Source of the DNA: Clostridium sp.
GTDB lineage: Bacteria > Bacillota > Clostridia > Lachnospirales > Lachnospiraceae
DNA: 39,547 nucleotides
Assembly (NCBI GenBank): GCA_023664325.1
Contig: JAMPFS010000031.1
Location: 1-39,547 of the forward strand
Reading direction: 5' to 3'
In this document: piece after piece, positions 32,836 to 39,547 of the stretch
Layout of the letters: each line of letters opens with the position of its first letter
How positions within the stretch are numbered: position 1 is the stretch's first letter
Notes under the pieces: model-generated
Told to the model about the DNA's origin: nothing
The model's input: the letters and a program-made list of their open reading frames with translations, nothing else
Databases searched by the model: none
Program-made: the position numbers and the translations under genes

Positions 32836-33762
32836 TTATCCCTCAATATGAAAATTCCTCCGGGGATGCTTTGTAGTCAATATATCCCGTTGCTTTGCCA
32901 CAGCTACATGGGTGTATATTTCAGTAATGTTGATGGAACTGTGACCTAACATTTCCTGAATATAACGGATATCGACGTCAGCTTCCAGCAGGCTGGTGGC
33001 AAATGTGTGTCGGAACATGTGTGGAGTAATATGCAGGTCAATTGCTGCCATAGAAGTATATTTATTAATCATTCTCCGAACGGCTTGATCCGACATTGGT
33101 CTGCCAGCCTGGTTTACAAAAAAATATTGACAGTTTTGGGTTTCGGAAGAAAATTCTTCTTTGTATGTCGATAATATCTGAATCACGTCTGCATTTCCTA
33201 TCTGAATCCGCCTTTCTTTGGAGCCTTTTCCGTATATAAGGATTGTTCCGTCATATAGATTGACGTCATTTATTTTCAGGGAACATAATTCCGATATACG
33301 CATGCCTGTTGCAAACAGCATTTCGGAAATGGCAGCATCCCTTAGGGCATTCCGCCTCTGATAAACTGTATTTGCATTGGTGCGCTGGGTGTATATTGTC
33401 GTCAAAAAAGCTTCTACCGTGTGCAGTGGAATCGTTTTTGGCAATATAATCGGTTCCCTGAATTTCACTTGGATTTTGTTAAATGGATTTCGGTCAATCA
33501 GTTCCTTGTATTCCAAATAGTGAAAGAGCGCTTTTAAAGAGGCGATCTTTCTTTTCACTGTTTTCGGTTTAAATGTTTGATGGAGCGTGGCAATATAATT
33601 TTCTAATATATTGGGAGTTATGGATGCTGCCTCTGTTTCTGCAATCTGATTGCAAAATTGTGCTAAATCAATGCGGTATGCCTTTATCGTTTTTCTGTCT
33701 AATCGCTTTTGGAATTTGCAGTATTCCAGATACATATAAATGTGGTTTTCCAGGTTGTTCAT
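32836..33762 (-). CDS. Tyrosine recombinase (XerC/XerD-like integrase)
   Basis: A 308-residue site-specific recombinase. The N-terminal SAM-like core-binding domain (1-100) reads 'NHIYMYLEYCKFQKRLDRKT' and 'LENYIATLHQ'. The catalytic domain follows with Arg I in 'ATGMRISELCSLKINDV', Lys in 'YGKGSKERRIQIG', 'HxxR' in 'ITPHMFRHTFATSLLE', the late His in 'QEMLGHSSINITEIYTHV' and the Tyr nucleophile in the same stretch. All catalytic residues are visible. ATG 33762 follows GAGGAG. It is a lone copy with no excisionase, att repeats or phage genes nearby, so it may act on a DNA-inversion site or as a housekeeping Xer. Confidence 0.92.
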   Translation of the reverse strand: MNNLENHIYMYLEYCKFQKRLDRKTIKAYRIDLAQFCNQIAETEAASITPNILENYIATLHQTFKPKTVKRKIASLKALFHYLEYKELIDRNPFNKIQVKFREPIILPKTIPLHTVEAFLTTIYTQRTNANTVYQRRNALRDAAISEMLFATGMRISELCSLKINDVNLYDGTILIYGKGSKERRIQIGNADVIQILSTYKEEFSSETQNCQYFFVNQAGRPMSDQAVRRMINKYTSMAAIDLHITPHMFRHTFATSLLEADVDIRYIQEMLGHSSINITEIYTHVAVAKQRDILTTKHPRRNFHIEG

Positions 33763-33852
33763 AATAAAATCTCCTCACTTTAGTTAATTTTTCTAATCTA
33801 TCCTACAGGAATTTTTGGGGAAAAGCTATTGTTGTATTTCGAGGAATATTTC

Positions 33853-33881
33853 TTGCTTATTATGTGAAGTAACTATAAAAT
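33853..33881 (+). promoter_or_regulatory. Candidate promoter of the asparaginase gene
   Basis: TTGCTT (33853-33858), 17 bp, TAAAAT (33876-33881), in the divergent gap between the recombinase and asparaginase genes. Confidence 0.5.
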
Positions 33882-33935
33882 AGTAATAGTTTGATTTTGA
33901 AAGAAACATTATATATGTCGTGAGGAGGAAATTAC

Positions 33936-34976
33936 TTGAAGATATTGATTATTTTTACGGGAGGAACCATTGGCAGTGTTGTGCAAGGGGGGTATATTTC
34001 ACCGGATTTGGAGAAGCCTTTTAAGCTGGTGGAGGACTATTACGAACGAAAAGCAGATTTGATACAGGGAATTACGTTCCATACCTGCATACCGTATACT
34101 TTGTTAAGCGAGAATCTGACAGGAGAATATCTTGCGAAGCTTGGAAGTTGTGTGAAGGAAAATCTCAGAAAAGATTATGACGGGATTATTGTTGCGCATG
34201 GAACGGATACATTACAGTATTCGGCGGCCACGGCGGGATATCTGGCGGGCAGGGATTCCATGCCAATATTGTTTGTTTCCAGTAATTATGTACTCGAGGA
34301 TGAGCGGGCAAATGGCATGGACAATTTTGCCTGCGCAGTGGAGTTTATTGCAAAACGGAGAGGAAAGGGGGTATTTGTGTCTTATCGAAATCAGGACAAT
34401 GTAGTGTATATTCATCGGGCTGCAAGGGTACTGCCGCATTTACCGTACAGTGATGAGGTGTACAGTATCGGAAACTGCTATTACGGTAAATATGTGAAGC
34501 AAGCATATGAAATACGGAAACCGGAGCTATCCCCAACGGGCAAATGGATTTATGAGAAAAATGCAGAATATCATTGTTTGGAAGATGCGGATTTTTCCTT
34601 TGAACAATTGCCGAGACAGTGGAATTCGGGAATTTTGCGGATTTTTCCCTATCCGGGCATGGAGTATCCGGTTGTATTTGAGCATGTAAGGGCAGTGGTG
34701 CTTGAAACGTATCATTCAGGAACACTTTGCAGCATGACTCCGGGTATTCAGGAATTTTTGGAACATGCAAAACAGGGAAATGTGCCGGTTTATATAACAG
34801 GAGTGAATACGGAGACGGATTATGCAAGCTTTCAGGAGTTAGAAGGAAAACATGGGAAGGTGCTGCGGAATCTTTCTCCTGTGTCGGCTTATGTGAAACT
34901 CTGGCTGGCATTGGAGAACGGTGGGGATGTGGCAAAGGTGATGGAGATGAATCTGGCTGAGGATTTTCTGATTTGA
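33936..34976 (+). CDS. ansA: L-asparaginase (type I-like)
   Basis: A 346-residue enzyme of the asparaginase/glutaminase family, hydrolysing asparagine to aspartate and ammonia. The first catalytic Thr is in 'IFTGGTIGSV' close to the N-terminus. The second is in 'IIVAHGTDTLQYSAA', with the catalytic Lys region later ('FAKRRG'-like 'FIAKRRGKGVFVSY'). No signal peptide is present, so it is cytoplasmic. The start is TTG 33936: AGGAGG (33922-33927) lies 8 nt upstream and no ATG is nearby. The C-terminal half diverges somewhat from classical AnsA, so the exact amide substrate is less certain. Confidence 0.82.
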   Translation: MKILIIFTGGTIGSVVQGGYISPDLEKPFKLVEDYYERKADLIQGITFHTCIPYTLLSENLTGEYLAKLGSCVKENLRKDYDGIIVAHGTDTLQYSAATAGYLAGRDSMPILFVSSNYVLEDERANGMDNFACAVEFIAKRRGKGVFVSYRNQDNVVYIHRAARVLPHLPYSDEVYSIGNCYYGKYVKQAYEIRKPELSPTGKWIYEKNAEYHCLEDADFSFEQLPRQWNSGILRIFPYPGMEYPVVFEHVRAVVLETYHSGTLCSMTPGIQEFLEHAKQGNVPVYITGVNTETDYASFQELEGKHGKVLRNLSPVSAYVKLWLALENGGDVAKVMEMNLAEDFLI

Positions 34977-34999
34977 CCTACCGTTCCTGCTTTTTTGCC

Positions 35000-35028
35000 T
35001 TGCATAACCTATGAAATCAGTGTAAAAT
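35000..35028 (+). promoter_or_regulatory. Promoter of the DUF551-glyA-HPt unit
   Basis: TTGCAT (35000-35005), 17 bp, TAAAAT (35023-35028), ahead of three closely spaced plus-strand genes. Confidence 0.6.
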
Positions 35029-35111
35029 ATGTATAGCCAATTTGGAAATATCAAATTTTGGGTATTGCCGGATGAGAGCGTATTTTGACACCGCTATGGA
35101 GGATATTAGTT

Positions 35112-35321
35112 ATGAGCGAATGGATTTTATGGAGCGAGAGAGGTCCGAGCATGGAGGAAATCAGAGATAATAATACATTTATCTGTTCTGATGGGTATGG
35201 TACATTTGTGCGTACTTATAGCTTCCGTGCGCGCGGTTTTGTTCATGTGGAAAATGGCAGAGAGATTATGGACAGAGGTATTGTTGCATGGATGCCTTTG
35301 CCGGAGCCATATCATGAATAG
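35112..35321 (+). CDS. Small DUF551-like protein
   Basis: A 69-residue protein. It begins 'MSEWILWSERGPSMEE' and ends 'GIVAWMPLPEPYHE', which are the two signatures of DUF551 (W-I-x-V-S-E-R-x-P ... W-M-P-L-P-E-P). That short domain is frequent in phages and mobile islands, and its function is unknown. GGAGG lies 8-9 nt before ATG 35112. glyA follows after 32 bp, so it is probably co-transcribed with it. Confidence 0.7.
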   Translation: MSEWILWSERGPSMEEIRDNNTFICSDGYGTFVRTYSFRARGFVHVENGREIMDRGIVAWMPLPEPYHE

Positions 35322-35353
35322 AGTACAGGGAAAACAATGAGTGGAGGTATGAG

Positions 35354-36589
35354 ATGTATAGCTTTGATGAAATTAGTAATTTTGATGCGGAAGTAGCAAA
35401 GGCGATGACAGATGAGATTAACAGACAGAATAATAATATTGAGTTAATTGCATCTGAAAATATTGTGAGTAAGGCTGTGATGGCGGCTATGGGAAGCCCG
35501 CTTACCAATAAGTATGCGGAGGGTTATCCGGGAAAGCGGTATTACGGCGGCTGTGAATATGTTGATGTAGTAGAGGATTTAGCGAGGGAAAGAGCGAAAG
35601 AATTATTTGGCTGTGAGTATGTAAATGTTCAGCCGCATTCCGGTGCGCAGGCGAATATGGCTGCATTTTTCGCTATTATGGAGCCGGGCGATACCTTTAT
35701 GGGGATGAACTTGAATCACGGTGGACACTTGACACATGGTTCACCGGTCAATATGTCCGGTAAGTATTTTAATGTTGTTCCTTATGGTGTCAATGATGAC
35801 GGATTTCTTGATTATGATGAGGTAGAGCGCATTGCAAAGGAATGCCAGCCGAAGTTGATTGTAGCCGGGGCTTCTGCCTATGCAAGAAAAATTGATTTCA
35901 AACGGTTCCGTGAGATTGCAGATTTGGTTGGAGCTGTTTTGATGGTGGATATGGCACATATTGCCGGATTAGTTGCAGCAGGGCTTCATGAAAGCCCGAT
36001 TCCATATGCACATGTCACGACAACGACAACACACAAGACACTTCGCGGGCCTCGCGGCGGTATGATTTTGTCAAGCAATGAAGTAAATGAAAAGTATAAC
36101 TTTAATAAGGCAGTATTCCCTGGTATCCAGGGAGGTCCTCTTATGCATGTGATTGCGGGAAAAGCAGTGTGTTTAAAGGAGGCATTGTCTGAGGAATATA
36201 AAGCATATCAGACACAGGTTGTTAAGAATGCAGCAACTCTTGCGGATTCTCTTACAGAAAGAGGATTTAAAATTGTGTCCGGTGGCACAGACAATCATTT
36301 AATGCTTGTGGATTTGCAAAATCTTGGACTTACCGGTAAGGAAGTGGAAAAGCTGCTTGACAGTGTACATATTACTGCCAACAAGAACACAGTTCCGAAT
36401 GATCCAAAGTCGCCATTTGTAACAAGTGGTATCCGGCTGGGAACCCCGGCAATTACAACCCGTGGCGCGAAGGAAGAGGATATGATTGTCATTGCGGATG
36501 CCATTAAGGCTGCGGTAATCGACAAGGATGAGGCAAAGGCTATGGAGCTTGTGAAGTCTATTACAGGCAAGTATCCACTTTATGCATAG
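35354..36589 (+). CDS. glyA: Serine hydroxymethyltransferase
   Basis: GlyA interconverts serine plus tetrahydrofolate and glycine plus methylene-THF with PLP. The 411 residues are full length. Landmarks are 'IELIASENIVSKAVMAAMGS', 'YPGKRYYGGCEYVD', 'NVQPHSGAQANMAAF', 'VDMAHIAGLVAAGLHESP' and the PLP-lysine motif TTTTHKTLRGPRGG. 'TSGIRLGTPAITTRG' is near the end. GGAGG precedes ATG 35354. It is the main gene of a small unit; the HPt gene follows 50 bp later before a strong terminator. Confidence 0.97.
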   Translation: MYSFDEISNFDAEVAKAMTDEINRQNNNIELIASENIVSKAVMAAMGSPLTNKYAEGYPGKRYYGGCEYVDVVEDLARERAKELFGCEYVNVQPHSGAQANMAAFFAIMEPGDTFMGMNLNHGGHLTHGSPVNMSGKYFNVVPYGVNDDGFLDYDEVERIAKECQPKLIVAGASAYARKIDFKRFREIADLVGAVLMVDMAHIAGLVAAGLHESPIPYAHVTTTTTHKTLRGPRGGMILSSNEVNEKYNFNKAVFPGIQGGPLMHVIAGKAVCLKEALSEEYKAYQTQVVKNAATLADSLTERGFKIVSGGTDNHLMLVDLQNLGLTGKEVEKLLDSVHITANKNTVPNDPKSPFVTSGIRLGTPAITTRGAKEEDMIVIADAIKAAVIDKDEAKAMELVKSITGKYPLYA

Positions 36590-36639
36590 CGTACAAATTC
36601 GGTTGATTCATTATTTGTTGTACCCGAGGATGGTCTGTT

Positions 36640-36984
36640 ATGAACATTGATGAGAAAAAAGCTGTAGAAAATTTAGGCGGGCAAAAGGAGATTTACAGGG
36701 AACTCCTTTTGTATTGCTTAGAGTTGGAAGAGCAGCGTTGGAATGAGATACAGGACAGCTTTGATAAAGAGGACTTTAAGGAATATGAACTTCGGGTTCA
36801 TGCTTTAAAGGGTGCCATGCTAAGCTTGGGAATTGATGAGATGGCAAGGATGAGTGAGGCACAGGAGAGGGCGTGTAAAGAAGGGGATTGGAAGAAAGTC
36901 CGGCAGCAGCATGCGGAATTACATGAGATGTATCATAAGGCGCATAGAAGTATTGAAACATTTTTAAAATCCTACAGGATATAG
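36640..36984 (+). CDS. Stand-alone HPt (histidine phosphotransfer) protein
   Basis: A 114-residue all-helical protein with the HPt signature HxLKG in 'RVHALKGAMLSLGIDEMA'. The His there is the expected phosphate carrier, and a second helix pair completes the bundle ('VRQQHAELHEMYHKAHRSI'). HPt proteins pass phosphate between receivers in multistep phosphorelays. No hybrid kinase is in the window, and the nearest receiver-bearing proteins are at 22.7 and 27.5 kb. The ribosome site is weak (GAGG about 11 nt before the ATG), so it may rely on read-through from glyA. Confidence 0.85.
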   Translation: MNIDEKKAVENLGGQKEIYRELLLYCLELEEQRWNEIQDSFDKEDFKEYELRVHALKGAMLSLGIDEMARMSEAQERACKEGDWKKVRQQHAELHEMYHKAHRSIETFLKSYRI

Positions 36985-36986
36985 AT

Positions 36987-37012
36987 AAGGGGCAGAGTCA
37001 AATCTGCCCCTT
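36987..37012. terminator. Bidirectional terminator between HPt gene and leuA
   Basis: A perfect 10-bp stem pairs aaggggcaga (36987-36996) with tctgcccctt (37003-37012) around a 6-nt loop, between convergent genes. T-runs are short on both sides. Confidence 0.75.
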
Positions 37013-37027
37013 TGAAGTTGTGCCGGA

Positions 37028-38707
37028 TTACGCATTTCCGGAATCCAACACCTTATTTACGGCTGATAACAACGCACATACGGAAGCATCAATAATATCA
37101 TTTTTGATGCCGCTTCCCCAGGTGACAGCCCCATTATCCGTTTCAATTCCCACATAGGCACATGCCTGTGAGTTGGAGCCATGTTGTAATGCGTGTTCCT
37201 CGTAACAGATTATTTTAAAGCTGATATGAAAGTGTTTCTTAATGGCATTGGAGACGGCATCGAGACGTCCGTTTCCTGTGCCGTGGTATACTTTTTGTAT
37301 GCCGTCGCGCTTAATGGTAAGCTCGGTGGAAATAATGCCGCCGCCTTCCTGTACAAAGTGGCACTCGTCTAATTTGATTTCGGTTTTAATGTTGACGTAC
37401 TGGTCGTTGAAAATTCCTAAAATTTCTTCAGGAGACAACTCTTTGTGCAGATGGTCTGACACATTTTTTACGGCATAGCCCAAATCTTCACGCATTTTTG
37501 CAGGCATGTTGATTCCGTAAGCCTGTTCCAGGATATACCCAATTCCACCCTTGCCGGACTGGGAGTTGATACGAATAACATCGCTTTCGTACTCACGTCC
37601 TACATCCTTTGGATCAAGCGGCAGATAAGGTACGGTCCAGTCGTGCAGGTTTCTTTCCTCTCTCCAATGCATGCCTTTTGCGATAGCATCCTGGTGAGAA
37701 CCGGAAAATGCGGCAAATACCAGCTTTCCGGTATATGGCGAGCGGTCATGTACTCTCATGCCGGTGACACGCTCGTACATTTCTGTAATCTTTGGAATAT
37801 TACTAAAGTCAAGCTTTGGATCGACTCCGTGTGTGTACATATTCATGGCAAGTGTAATAATATCCACATTACCGGTGCGTTCCCCATTTCCAAACAAGGT
37901 GCCTTCGATACGGTCTGCGCCGGCTAATATGCCTAACTCGGCATCCGCAACGCCACAGCCCCGGTCATTGTGTGGATGAAGCGACAATATCACATTTTCC
38001 CTCATGGAAAGATTCTTACTCATGTATTCTATCTGGCTTGCATATACATGAGGCAGTGACATTTCTACAGTGGCAGGCAAATTGATAATAACTTTATTGT
38101 CTGGGGCAGGCTGCCATATATCAATCACGGCATTGCAAACCTCTAAAGCATAATCGACCTCTGTTCCCGTAAAGCTTTCCGGAGAATATTCAAACTGGTA
38201 ATTGCCGCCATCCTGTTTTGTTAAGTCAAGTAATAATTTGGCGCCTTCTACGGCAATTTGCTTAATCTCTTCTTTTGATTTTTTGAATACCTGTTCCCGT
38301 TGAGCCAGAGAAGTGGAATTATATAAATGGATGACTGCATGTTTGCAGCCCTTTACCGCTTCAAAGGTCTTTTTGATGATATGTGGTCTTGCCTGTGTCA
38401 ATACCTGAATGGTTACATCATCTGGAATTAAATCACGGTTGATCAATGCGCGTAAAAATTCATATTCTGTTTCTGATGCAGCAGGAAAGCCGACCTCAAT
38501 CTCTTTAAATCCCACAGCGACTAATGTTTTGTAAAATTCGATTTTTTCCTCTAAACTCATCGGAACGATGAGCGCCTGGTTGCCATCTCTCAAATCGACA
38601 GAACACCATGCAGGAGCCTTGTCGATATACTCTTTCTTTGTCCATTCCAAAGATTCTTCCGGCGGCATAAAATAATTTCTCTTGTATTTTGTTGCATCCA
38701 TCATCAT
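37028..38707 (-). CDS. leuA: 2-isopropylmalate synthase
   Basis: LeuA condenses acetyl-CoA with 2-oxoisovalerate, the first leucine-specific step. The 559-residue protein is of the yeast/actinobacterial-like alpha-IPMS class, distinct in layout from the E. coli type. Metal and substrate residues lie in 'VDLRDGNQALIVPMS', then 'EVGFPAASETEYEF', 'SLHPHNDRGCGVADAELG' and 'FGNGERTGNVDI'. The C-terminal 130 residues are the regulatory domain that binds leucine in the family. The start is ATG 38707, the first of three consecutive ATGs, with AAGGAAGG 6 nt upstream. Expression should be governed by the Leu T-box ahead of it. No other leu genes lie within the window. Confidence 0.96.
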   Translation of the reverse strand: MMMDATKYKRNYFMPPEESLEWTKKEYIDKAPAWCSVDLRDGNQALIVPMSLEEKIEFYKTLVAVGFKEIEVGFPAASETEYEFLRALINRDLIPDDVTIQVLTQARPHIIKKTFEAVKGCKHAVIHLYNSTSLAQREQVFKKSKEEIKQIAVEGAKLLLDLTKQDGGNYQFEYSPESFTGTEVDYALEVCNAVIDIWQPAPDNKVIINLPATVEMSLPHVYASQIEYMSKNLSMRENVILSLHPHNDRGCGVADAELGILAGADRIEGTLFGNGERTGNVDIITLAMNMYTHGVDPKLDFSNIPKITEMYERVTGMRVHDRSPYTGKLVFAAFSGSHQDAIAKGMHWREERNLHDWTVPYLPLDPKDVGREYESDVIRINSQSGKGGIGYILEQAYGINMPAKMREDLGYAVKNVSDHLHKELSPEEILGIFNDQYVNIKTEIKLDECHFVQEGGGIISTELTIKRDGIQKVYHGTGNGRLDAVSNAIKKHFHISFKIICYEEHALQHGSNSQACAYVGIETDNGAVTWGSGIKNDIIDASVCALLSAVNKVLDSGNA

Positions 38708-38832
38708 TCATTACCTTCCTTCCCTTATTCTGATATCATAACTTCTTTCGAAACTCATTCCTTCGTGACAGAGCAGAGACAAAATGAATAGCAGTTTTGC
38801 AGGTGCATGGGAATGAAAGAAATTTCCCAAAC

Positions 38833-39120
38833 AAAAAAATGCCCTACATCTCCTGTCAAGAGACGTAAAGCAAGTGCTTTCCGCGGTACCACTCTAATTC
38901 ATACTTCTTTGTATGCGCTCATAAAAGATACGGACGAGTTGTCGATATCCTCCCATGCTAACGGTTGGGCTCCGTCCACACCTACTTAAATGAATATACG
39001 ATTCATATTCACTGTTCAGCGGGCTACTCAAAGGCGAGTTCAGATTCCTTTTGCAACTGCCTCACACCAACCGGCAGCTCTCTTCATACGCTGGAAATCT
39101 TACTATTCCTTATCACAGTG
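38833..39120 (-). ncRNA. T-box leader, tRNA-Leu responsive, upstream of leuA
   Basis: Read on the minus strand, Stem I begins near 39120 ('ggaatagtaagatttcc') and includes 'gaagagagctgccgg'. The specifier is CTC (Leu) at 39038-39036, in gaaCTCg. The T-box sequence agtggtaccgcgg is at 38893-38881. The terminator pairs gctttacgtctc (38871-38860) with gagatgtagggc (38852-38841), allowing G-U pairs, followed by seven T. Uncharged tRNA-Leu should allow read-through into leuA. Confidence 0.93.
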
Positions 39121-39156
39121 TTTGTAAAATCATATGGATTTGTCTTAAGTAACTTG

Positions 39157-39185
39157 AGATTAACATATTAAAGAGGGAGTGTCAA
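39157..39185 (-). promoter_or_regulatory. Promoter of the leuA T-box transcript
   Basis: On the minus strand, TTGACA (39185-39180), 17 bp, TAATCT (39162-39157), about 40 bp before Stem I. Confidence 0.7.
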
Positions 39186-39194
39186 GCCCTAAAA

Positions 39195-39297
39195 AATTTG
39201 ACTTTCCCTATTTTTTTGAAGTCGGATCATTCGAGCATCTTCCAGCGAAGCACTACATTTGAAACACCAGTTATCAAAAAACAGGGAAAGTCAAATT
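39195..39297 (-). terminator. Long inverted repeat, probable terminator of the minus-strand gene at the right edge
   Basis: aatttgactttccct (39195-39209) and its perfect complement (39283-39297) form a 15-bp stem. A near-complementary T-rich/A-rich inner extension adds about 9 more pairs, closing a loop of roughly 50 nt. On the minus strand the stem ends in a run of T. It lies 5 bp beyond the stop of the edge gene. No flanking direct repeats were found. Confidence 0.55.
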
Positions 39298-39302
39298 ATT
39301 TA

Positions 39303-39547
39303 TCACTGTGTCTGCATTCTGGCAAGCTGTTCTTTTAATCGGGTGATTTCTTTTTTCATTGCCGCTAAAGTTTTGTTGTATTCTCTGTCTTTTTCCGCCA
39401 AAGCCGTTGCTAACGCTCTGTTGTATTCCCTATCCTTCGCTGCTAAAGCATCTTCGTATCCGTTGCAGATAATGTCAATATCCGTCATGTAAGATTCATC
39501 CGTCATATCGTCAAAGTCCTCCGTTTCATAATAGTGGGAGTAGAGGT
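39303..39547 (-). CDS. C-terminal part of a coiled-coil-tailed protein (cut by window edge)
   Basis: The minus-strand frame is open to the right edge of the window, so the N-terminus is missing. The visible 81 or so residues start '..LYSHYYETEDFDDMTDESY' and end in a charged coiled coil. An imperfect internal repeat is present: 'ALAAKDREYNRALA' then 'ALAEKDREYNKTLA', followed by 'MKKEITRLKEQLARMQTQ'. Such tails occur at the ends of Rpn-type (PD-(D/E)XK) recombination-promoting nucleases in Lachnospiraceae, but the catalytic part lies outside, so that link is a guess. TGA at 39305-39303 ends it. Confidence 0.6.
   Translation of the reverse strand, partial: LYSHYYETEDFDDMTDESYMTDIDIICNGYEDALAAKDREYNRALATALAEKDREYNKTLAAMKKEITRLKEQLARMQTQ

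Noticed and set aside
33770..33926. Invertible promoter bounded by ctcctcac/gtgaggag
   Set aside because: The 8-bp arms are the Shine-Dalgarno sequences of the two divergent genes and similarity does not extend beyond them; noted only as a weak possibility under the recombinase.

Overview
The window reads as chromosomal DNA of a Lachnospiraceae-type gut clostridium (Firmicutes). The grounds are strong AGGAGG ribosome sites, sigma-A promoters with 17-bp spacers, T-box leaders, a CIRCE operator, and the family character of the proteins. Genus and species cannot be fixed from the sequence alone. Base use is moderate, but 6.4-9.9 kb is visibly more AT-rich.

Left part (1-6.4 kb): a small DUF1292-like gene, purA, a 210-bp MITE-like palindromic element with an 11-bp target duplication, a small membrane protein, birA, and gdhA with an intrinsic terminator just downstream of its best promoter. 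Three near-identical 99-bp tandem repeats sit in the gdhA 3' region, each with its own Shine-Dalgarno sequence and GTG codon. A HAD phosphatase follows. At 6.4-9.9 kb lies a complete lactococcin-972-type bacteriocin locus: secreted peptide precursor, large 'immunity' membrane protein and ABC ATPase. It has its own consensus promoter with nearby palindromes.

Middle (10-20.7 kb): a divergent SDR oxidoreductase / LysR regulator pair, a MerR-type regulator fused to a multi-pass membrane and C-terminal sensor-like region, and a full tryptophan operon trpE-G-D-C-F-B-A controlled by a Trp (UGG) T-box. The operon makes tryptophan from chorismate, and neighbouring genes overlap or nearly abut.

At 21-26 kb is the least ordinary set, apparently one transcription unit: an EcsC-family protein, a membrane-associated coiled-coil protein, a receiver-like/HD-GYP protein whose receiver lacks its phosphorylatable Asp, and a 715-residue fusion of a family-4 glycosyltransferase to an aldo/keto reductase. 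A promoter preceded by a 14-bp tandem repeat drives it. A surface lipoprotein with FKBP and trigger-factor-like regions and a very acidic tail follows.

Right part (27.5-39.5 kb): an OmpR-type response regulator and histidine kinase, nth, a CIRCE-controlled clpB, a lone tyrosine recombinase divergent from an asparaginase gene, a DUF551 protein followed by glyA and an orphan HPt protein, and leuA on the minus strand behind a Leu (CUC) T-box. The window ends inside a coiled-coil protein gene. No rRNA, tRNA, CRISPR array or complete insertion sequence was seen.
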